Positions 1 through 9,267 of a DNA stretch of 64,000 nt are shown here, piece after piece. A program made the position numbers and the translations under genes. How positions within the stretch are numbered: the first letter of the stretch is position 1; each line of letters starts with the position of its first letter. The notes under the pieces are model-generated. The model ran no database searches and had not been told where the DNA came from. It saw nothing but the letters and a program-made list of their open reading frames with translations. The DNA is from Couchioplanes azureus. GTDB taxonomy: Bacteria > Actinomycetota > Actinomycetes > Mycobacteriales > Micromonosporaceae. The stretch covers positions 1 through 64,000 of the forward strand of contig NZ_BMQY01000002.1 of the NCBI RefSeq assembly GCF_014648355.1, in the 5' to 3' direction.

Positions 1-240
1 GAACATCTGGTTGTACTGCTCGGGCGACAGGACCTGCATGCCGGGGCGGGCCAGCTCGGTACGGATGAGCAGGGCCAGGAAGCCGCCGACCACGTAGAAC
101 ACGATCGACGTGACCATGTACATGATCCCGATCTGCTTCGCGTCCGTCGTGCGCAGGATCCGCGCGAGGGCCGACCCCTTCACCTGCCGGCGCACAGGGT
201 GCGGCCGGGTGCGCACGGGACGCGGTGAGACGGTGGTCAT
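1..240 (-). CDS. ctaD: Cytochrome c oxidase subunit I, N-terminal fragment
   Basis: The reverse strand reads from ATG at 240 off the left edge of the window, so only 80 residues are present. After a basic cytoplasmic leader the protein runs through TDAKQIGIMYMVTS, a hydrophobic helix, then a segment containing RPGMQVLSPEQYNQMF. That is the well-conserved entry into transmembrane helix I of the aa3-type oxidase subunit I of actinobacteria, which holds haem a, haem a3 and CuB in the plasma membrane. A GAGGAGC ribosome binding site lies just upstream. The haem ligands are outside the window. The family call is secure; integrity of the rest cannot be judged. Confidence 0.93.
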   Translation of the reverse strand, partial: MTTVSPRPVRTRPHPVRRQVKGSALARILRTTDAKQIGIMYMVTSIVFYVVGGFLALLIRTELARPGMQVLSPEQYNQMF

Positions 241-287
241 GGGTCGCTCCTCGGCTGCCGCGTTCACGAAACAGGCGTCTACCCCCT

Positions 288-293
288 GTTATA
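288..293 (-). promoter_or_regulatory. Possible -10 element for ctaD
   Basis: On the minus strand TATAAC lies 48 bases upstream of the ctaD start in a locally AT-richer stretch of the 241-459 intergenic region. No convincing -35 hexamer is visible, so this is a weak inference. Confidence 0.25.
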
Positions 294-459
294 GGCTTCT
301 AACGGAGCGAATCGCTGGATTTCAGGGCCATTGAGACATCACCGTCGAGCGGCGCCGTGCTCCGCGGGCGAATGCCCGCGCTCATCCGCGGCCGCCGCGG
401 CATCGTCTCGGGCCCGTCCCGGACCGGGACCCGGCGGTGGGCCTCGCGGGTCCCGGGGC

Positions 460-2871
460 TCAGGCGGCCGCCGCGACCGGACCGGCCAGGACCGCCACCA
501 GGTCGTGGGCGGGCATCGGGCGGTAGAAGTGGTATCCCTGCACCACCGGGCAGTTCAGCTCGCGGAGCATGTCCGCCTGGGCGGCGGTCTCCACGCCCTC
601 GGCCACCGTGGTCAGCCGCAGGCTGGCGCCGAGGTCCACGATGGCCCGGGTGAGCGTCAGGTCGTCGGGCCCGAAGCCCCCGTCGCCGCGGTCCTGCGGG
701 ATGAACGCCCGGTCGATCTTGAGGATGTCGACCGGCAGCTGGCGCAGGTAGGACAGGGACGAGTAGCCGGTGCCGAAGTCGTCGATGGCGACCCGGACCT
801 CCCACTCGCGGATCCGGACCAGCCGGGCGATCACCTCGTCCGCCTCGGCCATCGTGGTGGCGACCAGGTCGGTCTCGGTGATCTCGAGGGTGAGCGCCCG
901 CGGCGGCAGGCCGGTCTCGCGCAGCACCCGCCGTACGGTGTCGGGGAAACCGGGGTCGCGCAGCTGCGGTCCGGCCACGTTGACCGACACCGTGATGCCG
1001 TAGCGCTCGTACCACGTCCGCGCCTCGGTGCAGGCCCGGTGCAGCACCCAGTCCCCGATGGGGCCGATCAGACCGCTCTGCTCGGCGACCGGGATGAACG
1101 CGCTCGGCGGCACCGGCCGCTGGCCCGGCGGGGTCCAGCGCAGCAGCGCCTCCACCCCGCGGACGGCTCCCGTCGCCAGGTCCACCAGCGGCTGGTAGTG
1201 CAGCTCGAACTCGTCGTCCTTGAGGGCGCGGCGCAGCCCCGCCACGGTGTGGGCATAGTCCTGGCGCTCGCTGCGCAGCCAGTCGGTGAAGACCGCGACC
1301 TGGTTCTTGCCGGCGGACTTCGCCGCGTACAGGGCCAGGTCGACGTCGCGGAGCGAGTCCGCGACGGTGGCCGGCGACCGTACCGTGTGCAGGCCGATGC
1401 TGGTGGTGAGCGACAGCTCCACCCCGGCGACCGTGAACGGCTGGCGGACCGCCTCCAGCACGGCGGTCGCGACCGCGACCGTACGCTCCGGATCGGTGTC
1501 CTCCAGCAGGATGGCGAACTCGTCGCCGCCCAGCCGGGCGAGGGTGTCGCCGTCGGACACCAGGGCACCCAGGCGCATCGCGACCGCGATCAGCAGCTCG
1601 TCGCCGACAGGGTGGCCGAGCGTGTCGTTGACGTCCTTGAAGCCGTCCAGGTCGAGCAGGAGCAGGCCGTGGGTGCCGGACCGGCGGGTCAGGGCGTGCC
1701 CGAGGCGTTCCTGCAGCAGCAGCCGGTTGGCCAGGTCGGTGAGCGGGTCGTGCAGCGTCTGGTGGCTCAGCCGGTCCTGCAGCGCGCGCTGCTCCTCCAG
1801 GGCCTCGGTGAGGGTGCGCGCCTGCACCGCCAGGTCCGCGGCGCGCGCGGTGGCGGTCCGGGCGAACTGCTGCTGCCGGATCACGAGCAGCATCGACATG
1901 ACGGCGGTGGCGACCAGGGGAACCAGGACGTCGGCCGGCTCGGCGTTGCCGGCGGTGAGCTCGTCGAGCAGGGAGACCGCCGTGACCGCCGGGCCCAGCA
2001 AGGCCAGCAGGATCTGCAGTCCGGGCTGCAACCCGAGGCCCAGCCGCAGCCGCAGCGGGCCCGCCTCGGTGGGGCGGCTGATCGACGGGTGCGTGGCCGC
2101 CGCGCCGGCGAAGACCAGCCCGAGCAGCCAGCCGGCGGTGGACACCGGGTTGTGCGCGACCTCGCCGACGACACTGCCGGCCGTGTCGGCGAAGTGCACC
2201 ATGTCGGCCGTGATCAGCGCGGAGACCATGACGGCTGCCAGCAGGTGACTCATCGGGGGCGTGGACCCGGTGAACAGCAGCCGCGCGGTGACCGTCACCA
2301 CCGCGAGGTCGAAGAGGGGGAACGCCATCGCGATCGCCAGCCGGGCGCCGCTCAGCGGATAGCCGTCCAGGAAGCCGTCGATCACCAGCGTCCACATGAG
2401 CACGGCGAGGCCGCTGGTCACGATGGCGGCGTCCACCATGCCGCTGCGGCGCGACCGGCACCCGGCCATCGTCCAGAGCGAGGCGATCAGCAGCGGATAG
2501 GCGCTGAGATAGATCAGGTCACCGAGCGAACCGAACGGGATCCGCTGCCCGGTGAGGGAGAACTCCACGGTCCAGTACACGTTGCCGAGGGTCGCCGCGG
2601 AGATCGCGGCCACCAGCAGCCACCATGGACGGGCCAGCGCCGGCCGGTGCAGCCGGATGCCGACCGCGGCCGCGGCGAGGGAGCCCAGCCCCGCGAGGCC
2701 GTACAGGGCCTGCGTCGCGCCCCAGGGCAGCAAGGGGCCGGCCAGGACGGTGGCCGCGCCGAGGCCGCTGACGTATCGCCAGGCGTACCGGCGCAGCCGC
2801 CGCAGCCTCGCTGACACGGCGTGGGCCTGTTGCGCTATCGGCGACGGTCCGGCCGCGGTGGTCGACACCAT
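460..2871 (-). CDS. Membrane GGDEF-EAL bifunctional cyclic-di-GMP enzyme
   Basis: 803 residues. The first ~340 residues hold about ten hydrophobic helices forming an unnamed membrane sensor module. A short linker leads to a GGDEF domain with intact GGDEF at 448-452, then an EAL domain with EALLRW at 574-579, DDFGTGYSSL, LKIDRAFI, AEGVET and QGYHFYRP. Both active sites look complete, so diguanylate cyclase and phosphodiesterase activities are both possible; which dominates cannot be told from sequence. The ATG start at 2871 has GGAAGGGAG upstream. The gene is divergent from the PAP2 gene. The membrane module resembles that of the GGDEF protein at 11366-12883 (shared YPLLIA, an MWTLVI/AWTYVI pair, and HPS motifs), so the two are probably paralogous sensors. 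Confidence 0.93.
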   Translation of the reverse strand: MVSTTAAGPSPIAQQAHAVSARLRRLRRYAWRYVSGLGAATVLAGPLLPWGATQALYGLAGLGSLAAAAVGIRLHRPALARPWWLLVAAISAATLGNVYWTVEFSLTGQRIPFGSLGDLIYLSAYPLLIASLWTMAGCRSRRSGMVDAAIVTSGLAVLMWTLVIDGFLDGYPLSGARLAIAMAFPLFDLAVVTVTARLLFTGSTPPMSHLLAAVMVSALITADMVHFADTAGSVVGEVAHNPVSTAGWLLGLVFAGAAATHPSISRPTEAGPLRLRLGLGLQPGLQILLALLGPAVTAVSLLDELTAGNAEPADVLVPLVATAVMSMLLVIRQQQFARTATARAADLAVQARTLTEALEEQRALQDRLSHQTLHDPLTDLANRLLLQERLGHALTRRSGTHGLLLLDLDGFKDVNDTLGHPVGDELLIAVAMRLGALVSDGDTLARLGGDEFAILLEDTDPERTVAVATAVLEAVRQPFTVAGVELSLTTSIGLHTVRSPATVADSLRDVDLALYAAKSAGKNQVAVFTDWLRSERQDYAHTVAGLRRALKDDEFELHYQPLVDLATGAVRGVEALLRWTPPGQRPVPPSAFIPVAEQSGLIGPIGDWVLHRACTEARTWYERYGITVSVNVAGPQLRDPGFPDTVRRVLRETGLPPRALTLEITETDLVATTMAEADEVIARLVRIREWEVRVAIDDFGTGYSSLSYLRQLPVDILKIDRAFIPQDRGDGGFGPDDLTLTRAIVDLGASLRLTTVAEGVETAAQADMLRELNCPVVQGYHFYRPMPAHDLVAVLAGPVAAAA

Positions 2872-3121
2872 GTCGGCCGCTCCCTTCCTCAGGTCACCTC
2901 ATGGATACGCGACGACGGTTGTCACTCCGGTGCGAGCCGGCGCCCGCAAGGTAGCAACCCGCACCCGACCGACGGCTGGGCCGGCATCGGCCCGGTGGGT
3001 GAGCGGAGTTCGAGGCGCAAGGAACCGACACGGAAGAGTGAATTCTCACCGACCACGGTGGCCACGCGAGGCAGAACTGCCCCAGGCGTAACAGGAGGCC
3101 GGGTCGGGTAAAGGCGCGGCC

Positions 3122-3814
3122 ATGTCGGATGTCGTCGTTCGGGCCCTCACGCGGGTGTTGCTGCCGGTGGCCCTGCTGCTCGGCGTCATGGTCGCGCTCG
3201 GCCTGCTCGTCACCAAGGTGATGGTGCACATGTGGCCGCTCACCGTCGAGGACTCCGTCAACCGGGAGCTCGAGCGGGAGCGTACCGCCGAGTGGAACGC
3301 CGTCTCGCTGGTCTTCAGCACCCTGGCCAGCACCCCCGCCATCGTCGCGGTGACCGCGCTGGCCGCGCTGGTGCTGCGGCTGGTGCTCCGGCGGTGGCGG
3401 GAGCCGGTCTTCCTGTGCGCGGCGGTCACCGCCCAGGCGATCATCTTCTACCTGACCACCCTGGCGATCGACCGGACCCGGCCGGACGTCGACCACATGG
3501 ACACCTCGCCGCCGACCTCGAGCTTCCCGTCCGGGCACACCTCCGCGGCGGTCGCCCTCTATCTGGGGCTGGCCGTCCTGCTGGTACGCCTGACGCACCG
3601 CACCGGCCTCAGAGCGGCCTGCTGGCTTCTGCTGATCATTCCGGCCGGGGTGGCACTGACCCGGATGTACCGCGGCATGCACCACCCCACCGACGTCGTG
3701 GCGTCGTTTCTCAACGGCGGAGTCTGCGTGTGGGTGATGGCCCGGGCATTTCTCCCCGAAGGGTCATACCGGGTCCGGCAGGCCGCGATTCCGCGCCGAT
3801 TCCTCCGCGCCTGA
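3122..3814 (+). CDS. PAP2-family membrane phosphatase
   Basis: 230 residues with about five to six transmembrane helices. It carries the three-part acid phosphatase signature of the PAP2 superfamily: an RTRP segment (DRTRPDVDHMD), PSGHTSAA and RMYRGMHHPTDV, giving the conserved Arg, His and Arg-His-Asp residues of a vanadate-haloperoxidase-like site on the outer membrane face. Typical substrates are undecaprenyl pyrophosphate or phosphatidic acid; the substrate here cannot be assigned. The start is ATG 3122, with AAAGG at 3111-3114 as the closest purine tract; the better AGGAGG at 3093-3098 is too distant. It may supply recycled lipid carrier to nearby glycan synthesis, but that is inference. 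Confidence 0.9.
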   Translation: MSDVVVRALTRVLLPVALLLGVMVALGLLVTKVMVHMWPLTVEDSVNRELERERTAEWNAVSLVFSTLASTPAIVAVTALAALVLRLVLRRWREPVFLCAAVTAQAIIFYLTTLAIDRTRPDVDHMDTSPPTSSFPSGHTSAAVALYLGLAVLLVRLTHRTGLRAACWLLLIIPAGVALTRMYRGMHHPTDVVASFLNGGVCVWVMARAFLPEGSYRVRQAAIPRRFLRA

Positions 3815-4213
3815 CATTCGCCATTTATTCGGCAAAAAGGTCTATTCCGACAAAGCCGGCCAACCGCCCGGCCGCACGATGGAGCCGGGGCGATTCCGTT
3901 GACGACGCAAATGTCGTGGCACGAAACAGCTGCCCGGCAATTCGGGAAATTGCCGCATACCCCTATGAACGCGGAGTGACGAAGAACTCCATTTTGATCT
4001 TGTTTACCTAATCGCAATTTAAAAGTGCCACCTTGGGTAGCCCTGCATTGCGACATCGACGCAGCTCAAAGGCTGGAGACGCATCGATAGTCACTGATGG
4101 TAGTACTACGGAGCGTGTCGAAGTGAGCATGGTCGGCGACGAGTGGCATCGACTATCGCAGATTCTCGCGCGCTCCGCCCGACCGGGTCCCAGCCCAACG
4201 TGAAAGGTTGTCG
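3815..4213. other. Intergenic region upstream of the cslA operon
   Basis: Nearly 400 bases without a gene and clearly AT-richer than its surroundings, especially 3815-4020. It probably holds the operon promoter and regulator sites. It contains a ten-base palindrome (GTAGTACTAC, 4100-4109) and an 8-bp inverted repeat, CGATAGTC at 4085-4092 and GACTATCG at 4151-4158, flanking about 58 bases. I looked for c-di-GMP and c-di-AMP riboswitch signatures and did not find a convincing one. Confidence 0.5.
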
Positions 4214-6079
4214 ATGAGCGTTGTTCAGACCCCATCCTCGGGATCCGAACACCACTACTCCGAACGGCGGTCCGTGGACGACACCCGGGTCATCCCCGTG
4301 CCACGATCGAGGTTGGACCATGACAGGCTGAGCACCGGCAACGACCAGACGCTTATCCTTCCGTCACGGTATAGCTACAGCGCGTACAGCGTGCTCGCCG
4401 GCCCCTCCGAGCGGCCGGACGGGACGGCGCGCGAGCCCTACCGGGTGAAGATGCGCCGGCTCGCCCGGCGGCGGCCGGTCGCGACCGTGTTCATCACGCT
4501 GTTCGCCTTCGCCTTCGAGAGCACGTTCTTCGGCTGGCTGCTCGCCGCCATCGAGCTGCCCGATCCGGACCTGCGACCGGTGCTGTTCGCCGCCACCGTC
4601 TTCATGATCGTGGCGACGACGCTGATCGAGCTGTTCCGGCTGCTCAACGTCGTCACCCTGTGCCTGGCGACGATCTGGGCCCGCGACCCCCAGCCGGTCG
4701 TCCCGGACACCACGCTGCGGGTGGCCTTCCTGACCACCATCGTGCCCGGCAAGGAGCCGCTGGAGATGGTGGAGCGCACGCTGAGCGCCGCCATGGACAT
4801 CCGGTACGCCGGCCCGTACGACGTCTGGCTGCTCGACGAGGGTGACAGCCCCGAGGTCCGCCAGATGTGCCGGCGCATCGGCGTACGGCACTACAGCCGC
4901 AAGGGCCTGGCCCAGTACAACACCGAGGCGGGCGCCTTCAAGGCGAAGACCAAGCACGGCAACTACAACTCCTGGATCGACCGGCACGGCGACTCGTACG
5001 ACGTGTTCGTCTCGGTCGACCCGGACCACGTGCCGCAGCCGAACTTCTGCGAGCGCCTGCTCGGCTACTTCCGCGACCCGGACGTCGGGTTCGTCGTCGG
5101 CCCCCAGGTCTACGGCAACTACGACAGCGTGGTGACCCGCTGGGCCGAGTCTCAGCAGTACCTGTTCCACTCCCTGTTGCAGCGGGCCGGGAACAAGCGC
5201 GGTATCGCGATGCTGGTGGGCACGAACAACGCGGTGCGCATCTCCGCGCTGCGCAGCATCGGCGGCCTGCAGGACTCGATCACCGAGGACATGGCCACCA
5301 GCCTGGTCATGCACAGCACCAACAACCCGGAGACGGGCAAGCGCTGGCGCTCGGTCTACACCCCCGACGTGCTCGCCGTGGGCGAGGGACCGTCCTCCTG
5401 GACCGACTACTTCAGCCAGCAGCACCGGTGGTCCCGGGGCACGGACGAGGTGGTCGTGCGGCAGTTCGGCAAGCTGTGGTGGAAGCTCGGCTTCGGACGG
5501 GCGTTCCACTACGCGCTGCTCATGTCGTACTACCCCCTGACGGCGCTCGCCTGGGTGCTCGGCGCCAGCGTCGCGGCCTGCTACCTGCTGCTCGGCGCGA
5601 AGGGCGTGCAGGTGCCGCAGGAGGTGTGGCTGATGCTGTACGTCGACGCCGCGCTGTTCCAGATCGGCCTGTACCTGTTCAACCGCCGGCACAACGTGAG
5701 CCCGCACGAGGACGACGGCTCGTCCGGCCTGCCCGGGATGCTGGTCTCGACCCTGTCGACCCCGATCTACGTGTCGTCGTTCGTCGGCGCGCTGCTGCGC
5801 CGCAAGGCCGGTTTCGTGGTGACGCCCAAGGGCGACTCGACCAGCCCGGACCGCCCGCTGACCTTCAAGCACAGCCTGTCCTGGGCGGCGTTCTACGCCG
5901 CGCTGCTGGCGGTCTCGCCGTTCCTCGGGCACGTGGACGGCGCGATGTGGTTGTGGCCCAGCCTCAACCTCGTGATCTGCCTGCTACCGATCACCGTGTG
6001 GAAGATCCAGACCCTGCAGCGCCCCAAGGGCAAGAGGCGTGCCCTGGATCCGAGGACGATGGAGAAGACGTACGTATGA
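4214..6079 (+). CDS. cslA: Cellulose synthase-like GT2 glycosyltransferase CslA
   Basis: 621 residues. An N-terminal cytoplasmic leader of ~80 residues is followed by two membrane helices, a processive GT2 catalytic domain and a cluster of C-terminal helices. The catalytic signature is present: an early Asp in LLDEGDS, the VDPDH DxD site near residue 268, TEDMATS (catalytic base) and QQHRW at 402-406 (the QxxRW acceptor-binding motif of processive beta-glucan synthases). No PilZ domain is seen. The ATG at 4214 is preferred because GAAAGG lies 6 bases before it; a TTG two codons upstream would abut that site. It overlaps the next gene by ATGA. In Streptomyces, CslA makes a beta-1,4-glucan at hyphal tips together with GlxA and a GH6 enzyme, the same order as here. 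Confidence 0.93.
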   Translation: MSVVQTPSSGSEHHYSERRSVDDTRVIPVPRSRLDHDRLSTGNDQTLILPSRYSYSAYSVLAGPSERPDGTAREPYRVKMRRLARRRPVATVFITLFAFAFESTFFGWLLAAIELPDPDLRPVLFAATVFMIVATTLIELFRLLNVVTLCLATIWARDPQPVVPDTTLRVAFLTTIVPGKEPLEMVERTLSAAMDIRYAGPYDVWLLDEGDSPEVRQMCRRIGVRHYSRKGLAQYNTEAGAFKAKTKHGNYNSWIDRHGDSYDVFVSVDPDHVPQPNFCERLLGYFRDPDVGFVVGPQVYGNYDSVVTRWAESQQYLFHSLLQRAGNKRGIAMLVGTNNAVRISALRSIGGLQDSITEDMATSLVMHSTNNPETGKRWRSVYTPDVLAVGEGPSSWTDYFSQQHRWSRGTDEVVVRQFGKLWWKLGFGRAFHYALLMSYYPLTALAWVLGASVAACYLLLGAKGVQVPQEVWLMLYVDAALFQIGLYLFNRRHNVSPHEDDGSSGLPGMLVSTLSTPIYVSSFVGALLRRKAGFVVTPKGDSTSPDRPLTFKHSLSWAAFYAALLAVSPFLGHVDGAMWLWPSLNLVICLLPITVWKIQTLQRPKGKRRALDPRTMEKTYV

Positions 6080-8028
6080 AGCCCCGCAACCGCCCCGCAT
6101 TCGCCAGGCGACTCGGCAGTGGCCTGGTCGCACTCCTGGTCCTGGGCATCGTCGTGGTGGTGAACCGGCCGATGGTCGCCGCCGCCGCCGACGCGCTGCA
6201 CGAGTACTCCATCAACCGGCAGTCCTACAAGGAGAAGTACGGGCACTGGGCCCGGCTGCCGGTCCCGCGCGACTTCCGGGTCAACGCGATCCACGCGGCC
6301 CTGCTCAACACCGGCAAGGTGCTCATCATCGCGGGTAGCGGCAACAACCGGGACGCGTTCGAGGCGGGCACCTTCCGGACGGTCATCTACGACCCCGCGT
6401 CGGAGGAGTTCTCCGAGGTGCCGACGCCCACCGACGTCTTCTGCGCCGGGCACACCTTCCTGCCCAACGGCAACCTGCTGATCGCCGGCGGCACCAAGGA
6501 GTACGAGGTCCTGCCGAAGGACATCGAGCACGCGTACGGCGTGATGAAGCTGAAGAACGAGTCGGTCGCCGGCGGTCCGCGCAAGTTCCCCAAGGGCACC
6601 CGGGTCGTGTCGAAGGACGGCAACGAGTACAAGACCCGCGAGGACGTGATCCTGCCCCCGGCCACCACGATGCAGCACGGCGGCGAGGTGATGACCCACG
6701 CCGGCGAGGTCGAGGTCTGGGTGGACGCCGTCAAGAAGGGCGACGGCCCCATCGTCGAGCAGCCGGCGCAGTACGCCGTCAAGGGTCTCACCGGGGCGGA
6801 CGAGCGGAACATCTACGGCGTCTCGGACAAGATCACGCGGGAGAAGCAGGAGTACGCCGGGGACAAGACGTCGTACGAGTTCGATCCGAAGACCGAGCGG
6901 TACGTCAAGGTCGGCGACATGGTCAAGCACCGCTGGTACCCGACCCTCGCCGAGCTGCCGAACGGCGACGTGCTGGCCGTGTCGGGCCTGGACCAGTTCG
7001 GCCGGATGATCCCGGGCAACAACGAGAAGTACATCGCCTCGCAGAAGAAGTGGGTCGACGCCCCGGAACTCAAGCGGACGTTCCCGACCTACCCGGCATT
7101 CCACATGATGCAGGACGGCAACTTCTTCTACTCCGGCTCCAACGCCGGCTACGGCTCGGACACCGAGGGCCGCACCCCGGGCATCTGGAACGTCCGGAAC
7201 AACAAGTTCACGGAGGTTCCCGGCCTGCGTGACCCGAAGCTGACCGAGACGAGCTCCTCCGTGCTGCTGGCCCCCGCGCAGGACCAGAAGGTGATGATCT
7301 TCGGCGGTGGCGGGGTCGGCGAGTCCGAGGTCTCCACCAGGCGCACCGACATCATCGACCTGACCAAGAAGAACCCGCGGTACGAGCCCGGCCCGGACCT
7401 GCCCGAGCCGGCCCGCTACCTCAGCGCCGTGCTGCTGCCCGACGACACGGTCTTCACCACCGGCGGTTCCTCGGGATACCGCGGCGGCAGGTACGGCGAC
7501 CAGACCCGCAGCGACCTGTTCAACGCGCAGATCTACCGCCCGGCCGAGAACGCGTTCGCGACGGCGGCCGAGTCGACGGTGGGCCGCAACTACCACTCCG
7601 AGGCGATCCTGCTGCCCGACGGCCGCGTCGTCACGATGGGCGGCGACCCGCTGTACGACGAGTCGGGCAAGGGCCCGGGCACCTTCGAGAAGCGCATCGA
7701 GGTGTACTCGCCGCCGTACCTCTTCCGGGGTTCCCGGCCGACCATCACCGGCGGCCCGACCGAGGTGAAGCGCGGAACCACCGTGGAGTTCACCAGCCCG
7801 GAGGCGGCGCGGATCACCGCGGCACGGCTGGTCCGGCCCAGCGCGGTCACCCACGTGCTGGACGTCGACCAGCGTTCCGTCGCGGTGGACATCACCCCCA
7901 AGGGCACCGACACCCTGGACCTGTCCATCCCCCAGACGAAGGGCCTGGTGCCGTCCGGCTGGTACATGCTGTTCCTGCTGGACGACAAGGGTGTGCCCTC
8001 GGTGGCCCGCTGGGTCCAGGTGCTCTGA
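6076..8028 (+). CDS. glxA: GlxA-like mononuclear copper-radical oxidase
   Basis: 650 residues. One N-terminal hydrophobic helix (about 15-36) serves as signal anchor, followed by a seven-bladed kelch-type propeller and a C-terminal DUF1929 beta-sandwich. By comparison with galactose oxidase, the predicted Cys-Tyr redox cofactor is Cys123 (FCAGH) with Tyr288 (HRWYPT, neighbouring Trp287), and the copper ligands are Tyr506-His507 (RNYHSEA) and His593 (VTHVLDV). The 87-residue spacing between the last two ligand sites matches the enzyme family. It should act outside the membrane, oxidising the glycan made by CslA. Translationally coupled to cslA (ATGA) and followed after 3 bases by the GH6 gene. 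Family certain; substrate unknown. Confidence 0.93.
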   Translation: MKPRNRPAFARRLGSGLVALLVLGIVVVVNRPMVAAAADALHEYSINRQSYKEKYGHWARLPVPRDFRVNAIHAALLNTGKVLIIAGSGNNRDAFEAGTFRTVIYDPASEEFSEVPTPTDVFCAGHTFLPNGNLLIAGGTKEYEVLPKDIEHAYGVMKLKNESVAGGPRKFPKGTRVVSKDGNEYKTREDVILPPATTMQHGGEVMTHAGEVEVWVDAVKKGDGPIVEQPAQYAVKGLTGADERNIYGVSDKITREKQEYAGDKTSYEFDPKTERYVKVGDMVKHRWYPTLAELPNGDVLAVSGLDQFGRMIPGNNEKYIASQKKWVDAPELKRTFPTYPAFHMMQDGNFFYSGSNAGYGSDTEGRTPGIWNVRNNKFTEVPGLRDPKLTETSSSVLLAPAQDQKVMIFGGGGVGESEVSTRRTDIIDLTKKNPRYEPGPDLPEPARYLSAVLLPDDTVFTTGGSSGYRGGRYGDQTRSDLFNAQIYRPAENAFATAAESTVGRNYHSEAILLPDGRVVTMGGDPLYDESGKGPGTFEKRIEVYSPPYLFRGSRPTITGGPTEVKRGTTVEFTSPEAARITAARLVRPSAVTHVLDVDQRSVAVDITPKGTDTLDLSIPQTKGLVPSGWYMLFLLDDKGVPSVARWVQVL

Positions 8029-8031
8029 TCC

Positions 8032-9201
8032 ATGGCCAGCCACGCCAAGCCGCCGCGCCGCGGCCCACTGGTGCTCGCGGCGTCCGCGATGGTCGCGGTC
8101 GCCGCGGGCATCGGCCTGACGGTGGCCACCCGCGACGACGAGCAACCCGCCGAGCAGAGCGCCGCGGGCGCCAGCACGCCCAGCGCCGTCGCCGGCAGCC
8201 CCACCCCGCTGCCCTCGTCCAGCCTGGGTGGCGCCACGTCGCTCCCCTCCCCGTCGCCGAGCCGGCCGCCGGCCAAGCCCAGCAGCGCACCGGCCAGGCC
8301 GGTCGGCGGCACGCTCGCCGGCAAGGCGCTCTACGTCGACCGCAGCGGCCCGGCCAGCCGGCAGGTCCAGGACTTCCAGAACGCCGGCCGCGGCGCGGAC
8401 GCCCAGCTGATCCGCAAGATCGCCGACCGGCCCACCGCGACCTGGTTCGCCGACTCCTCGACCGGCTACACGTCGCGGGCCCGCAAGCTGGTCACCAGTG
8501 CGGCCGGCGCCGGCAAGCTGCCGGTGCTGACGATGTACAACATCCCGCACCGCGACTGCTCCGGGCACTCGGCGGGCGGTGCGTCCGGCGCGGACGCCTA
8601 CCGGTCCTACGTCACGTCGATGGCCAACGCCCTCAAGGGTCACAAGGCCGTCGTGATCCTGGAGCCGGACGCGGTCGCCCAGGCGGTGCAGGGCTGCCTG
8701 GACGAGGGGCGCAAGGCCGAGAGGTTCATGCTGCTCCGGGAGGCCATCGACACGCTGGGCCGCAACCCCGGGGTGAGCGTCTACCTGGACGCGGGCAACC
8801 CGACCTGGATCACCGACACCGGCAAGCTGGCCGACGCCCTGCGCCAGGCCGGGGTGGAGCGCAGCAACGGCTTCTCCCTCAACGTGGCGAACTTCGAGAC
8901 CACCACGAAGAACGTCGCGTACGGCACGCAGCTGTCCCGCAAGCTCGACGGCGCGCACTTCGTCGTGGACACGAGCCGCAACGGCAACGGGCCCGCGGCG
9001 CGCGGCCCGAACGGCAACGAGCACTGGTGCAACCCGGTGGGCCGCAAGCTCGGCGAGGCGCCGACGACGAACACCGGGAACGCTCTCGTCGACGCGTACC
9101 TGTGGATCAAGCGGCCGGGCGAGTCCGACGGCGCCTGCGGCAACGGCGCCCCGCCGGCCGGCCAGTGGTGGGCCGACTACGCCCTCTCCCTCGCCCGCTG
9201 A
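8032..9201 (+). CDS. cslZ: Membrane-anchored GH6 endoglucanase/cellobiohydrolase
   Basis: 389 residues: an N-terminal transmembrane anchor or signal (about 12-32), a Ser/Pro/Ala-rich linker to ~95, then a GH6 catalytic domain. Diagnostic motifs are YNIPHRDCSGHS, with catalytic acid Asp175, and VILEPDA, with Asp213; the 38-residue spacing is close to that in bacterial Cel6 enzymes. Also present are YLDAGNP, DTSRNGNG, WCNPVGRKLG and LWIKRPGESDG. It is the third gene of the cslA operon, corresponding to the endoglucanase that follows glxA in Streptomyces, where it is thought to trim the nascent beta-glucan. The start ATG lies 3 bases after glxA; translation is probably coupled. The gene symbol is borrowed from that syntenic gene. 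Confidence 0.9.
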   Translation: MASHAKPPRRGPLVLAASAMVAVAAGIGLTVATRDDEQPAEQSAAGASTPSAVAGSPTPLPSSSLGGATSLPSPSPSRPPAKPSSAPARPVGGTLAGKALYVDRSGPASRQVQDFQNAGRGADAQLIRKIADRPTATWFADSSTGYTSRARKLVTSAAGAGKLPVLTMYNIPHRDCSGHSAGGASGADAYRSYVTSMANALKGHKAVVILEPDAVAQAVQGCLDEGRKAERFMLLREAIDTLGRNPGVSVYLDAGNPTWITDTGKLADALRQAGVERSNGFSLNVANFETTTKNVAYGTQLSRKLDGAHFVVDTSRNGNGPAARGPNGNEHWCNPVGRKLGEAPTTNTGNALVDAYLWIKRPGESDGACGNGAPPAGQWWADYALSLAR

Positions 9202-9221
9202 CGGGTCCGGGGCCCGGGCCG

Positions 9222-9253
9222 GCGGGTTTGCCCGGTGACCCGGGCAAACCCGC
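9222..9253. terminator. Bidirectional hairpin terminator
   Basis: A perfect 14-bp inverted repeat (arms 9222-9235 and 9240-9253, loop TGAC) sits exactly between the convergent GH6 and subtilase genes. No U-tract follows, which is usual in high-GC actinomycetes. Confidence 0.85.
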
Positions 9254-9267
9254 GAGGCGGACCGGCA

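Noticed and set aside
331..2814. 827-residue open frame opposite the GGDEF-EAL gene
   Set aside because: It is rich in Arg, Gly, Gln and His with no domain, and is the mirror of a clearly coding strand. High G+C leaves few stops in the complementary frames.
3815..4213. Possible c-di-GMP or c-di-AMP riboswitch before cslA
   Set aside because: The conserved cores of these classes could not be found by eye, despite suggestive AT-richness and the c-di-GMP context. A covariance model search would be decisive.
5893..9024. 1043-residue open frame opposite glxA and the GH6 gene
   Set aside because: Repetitive Val, Arg, Asp and Gly composition with no motif, antisense to two genes with conserved active sites.
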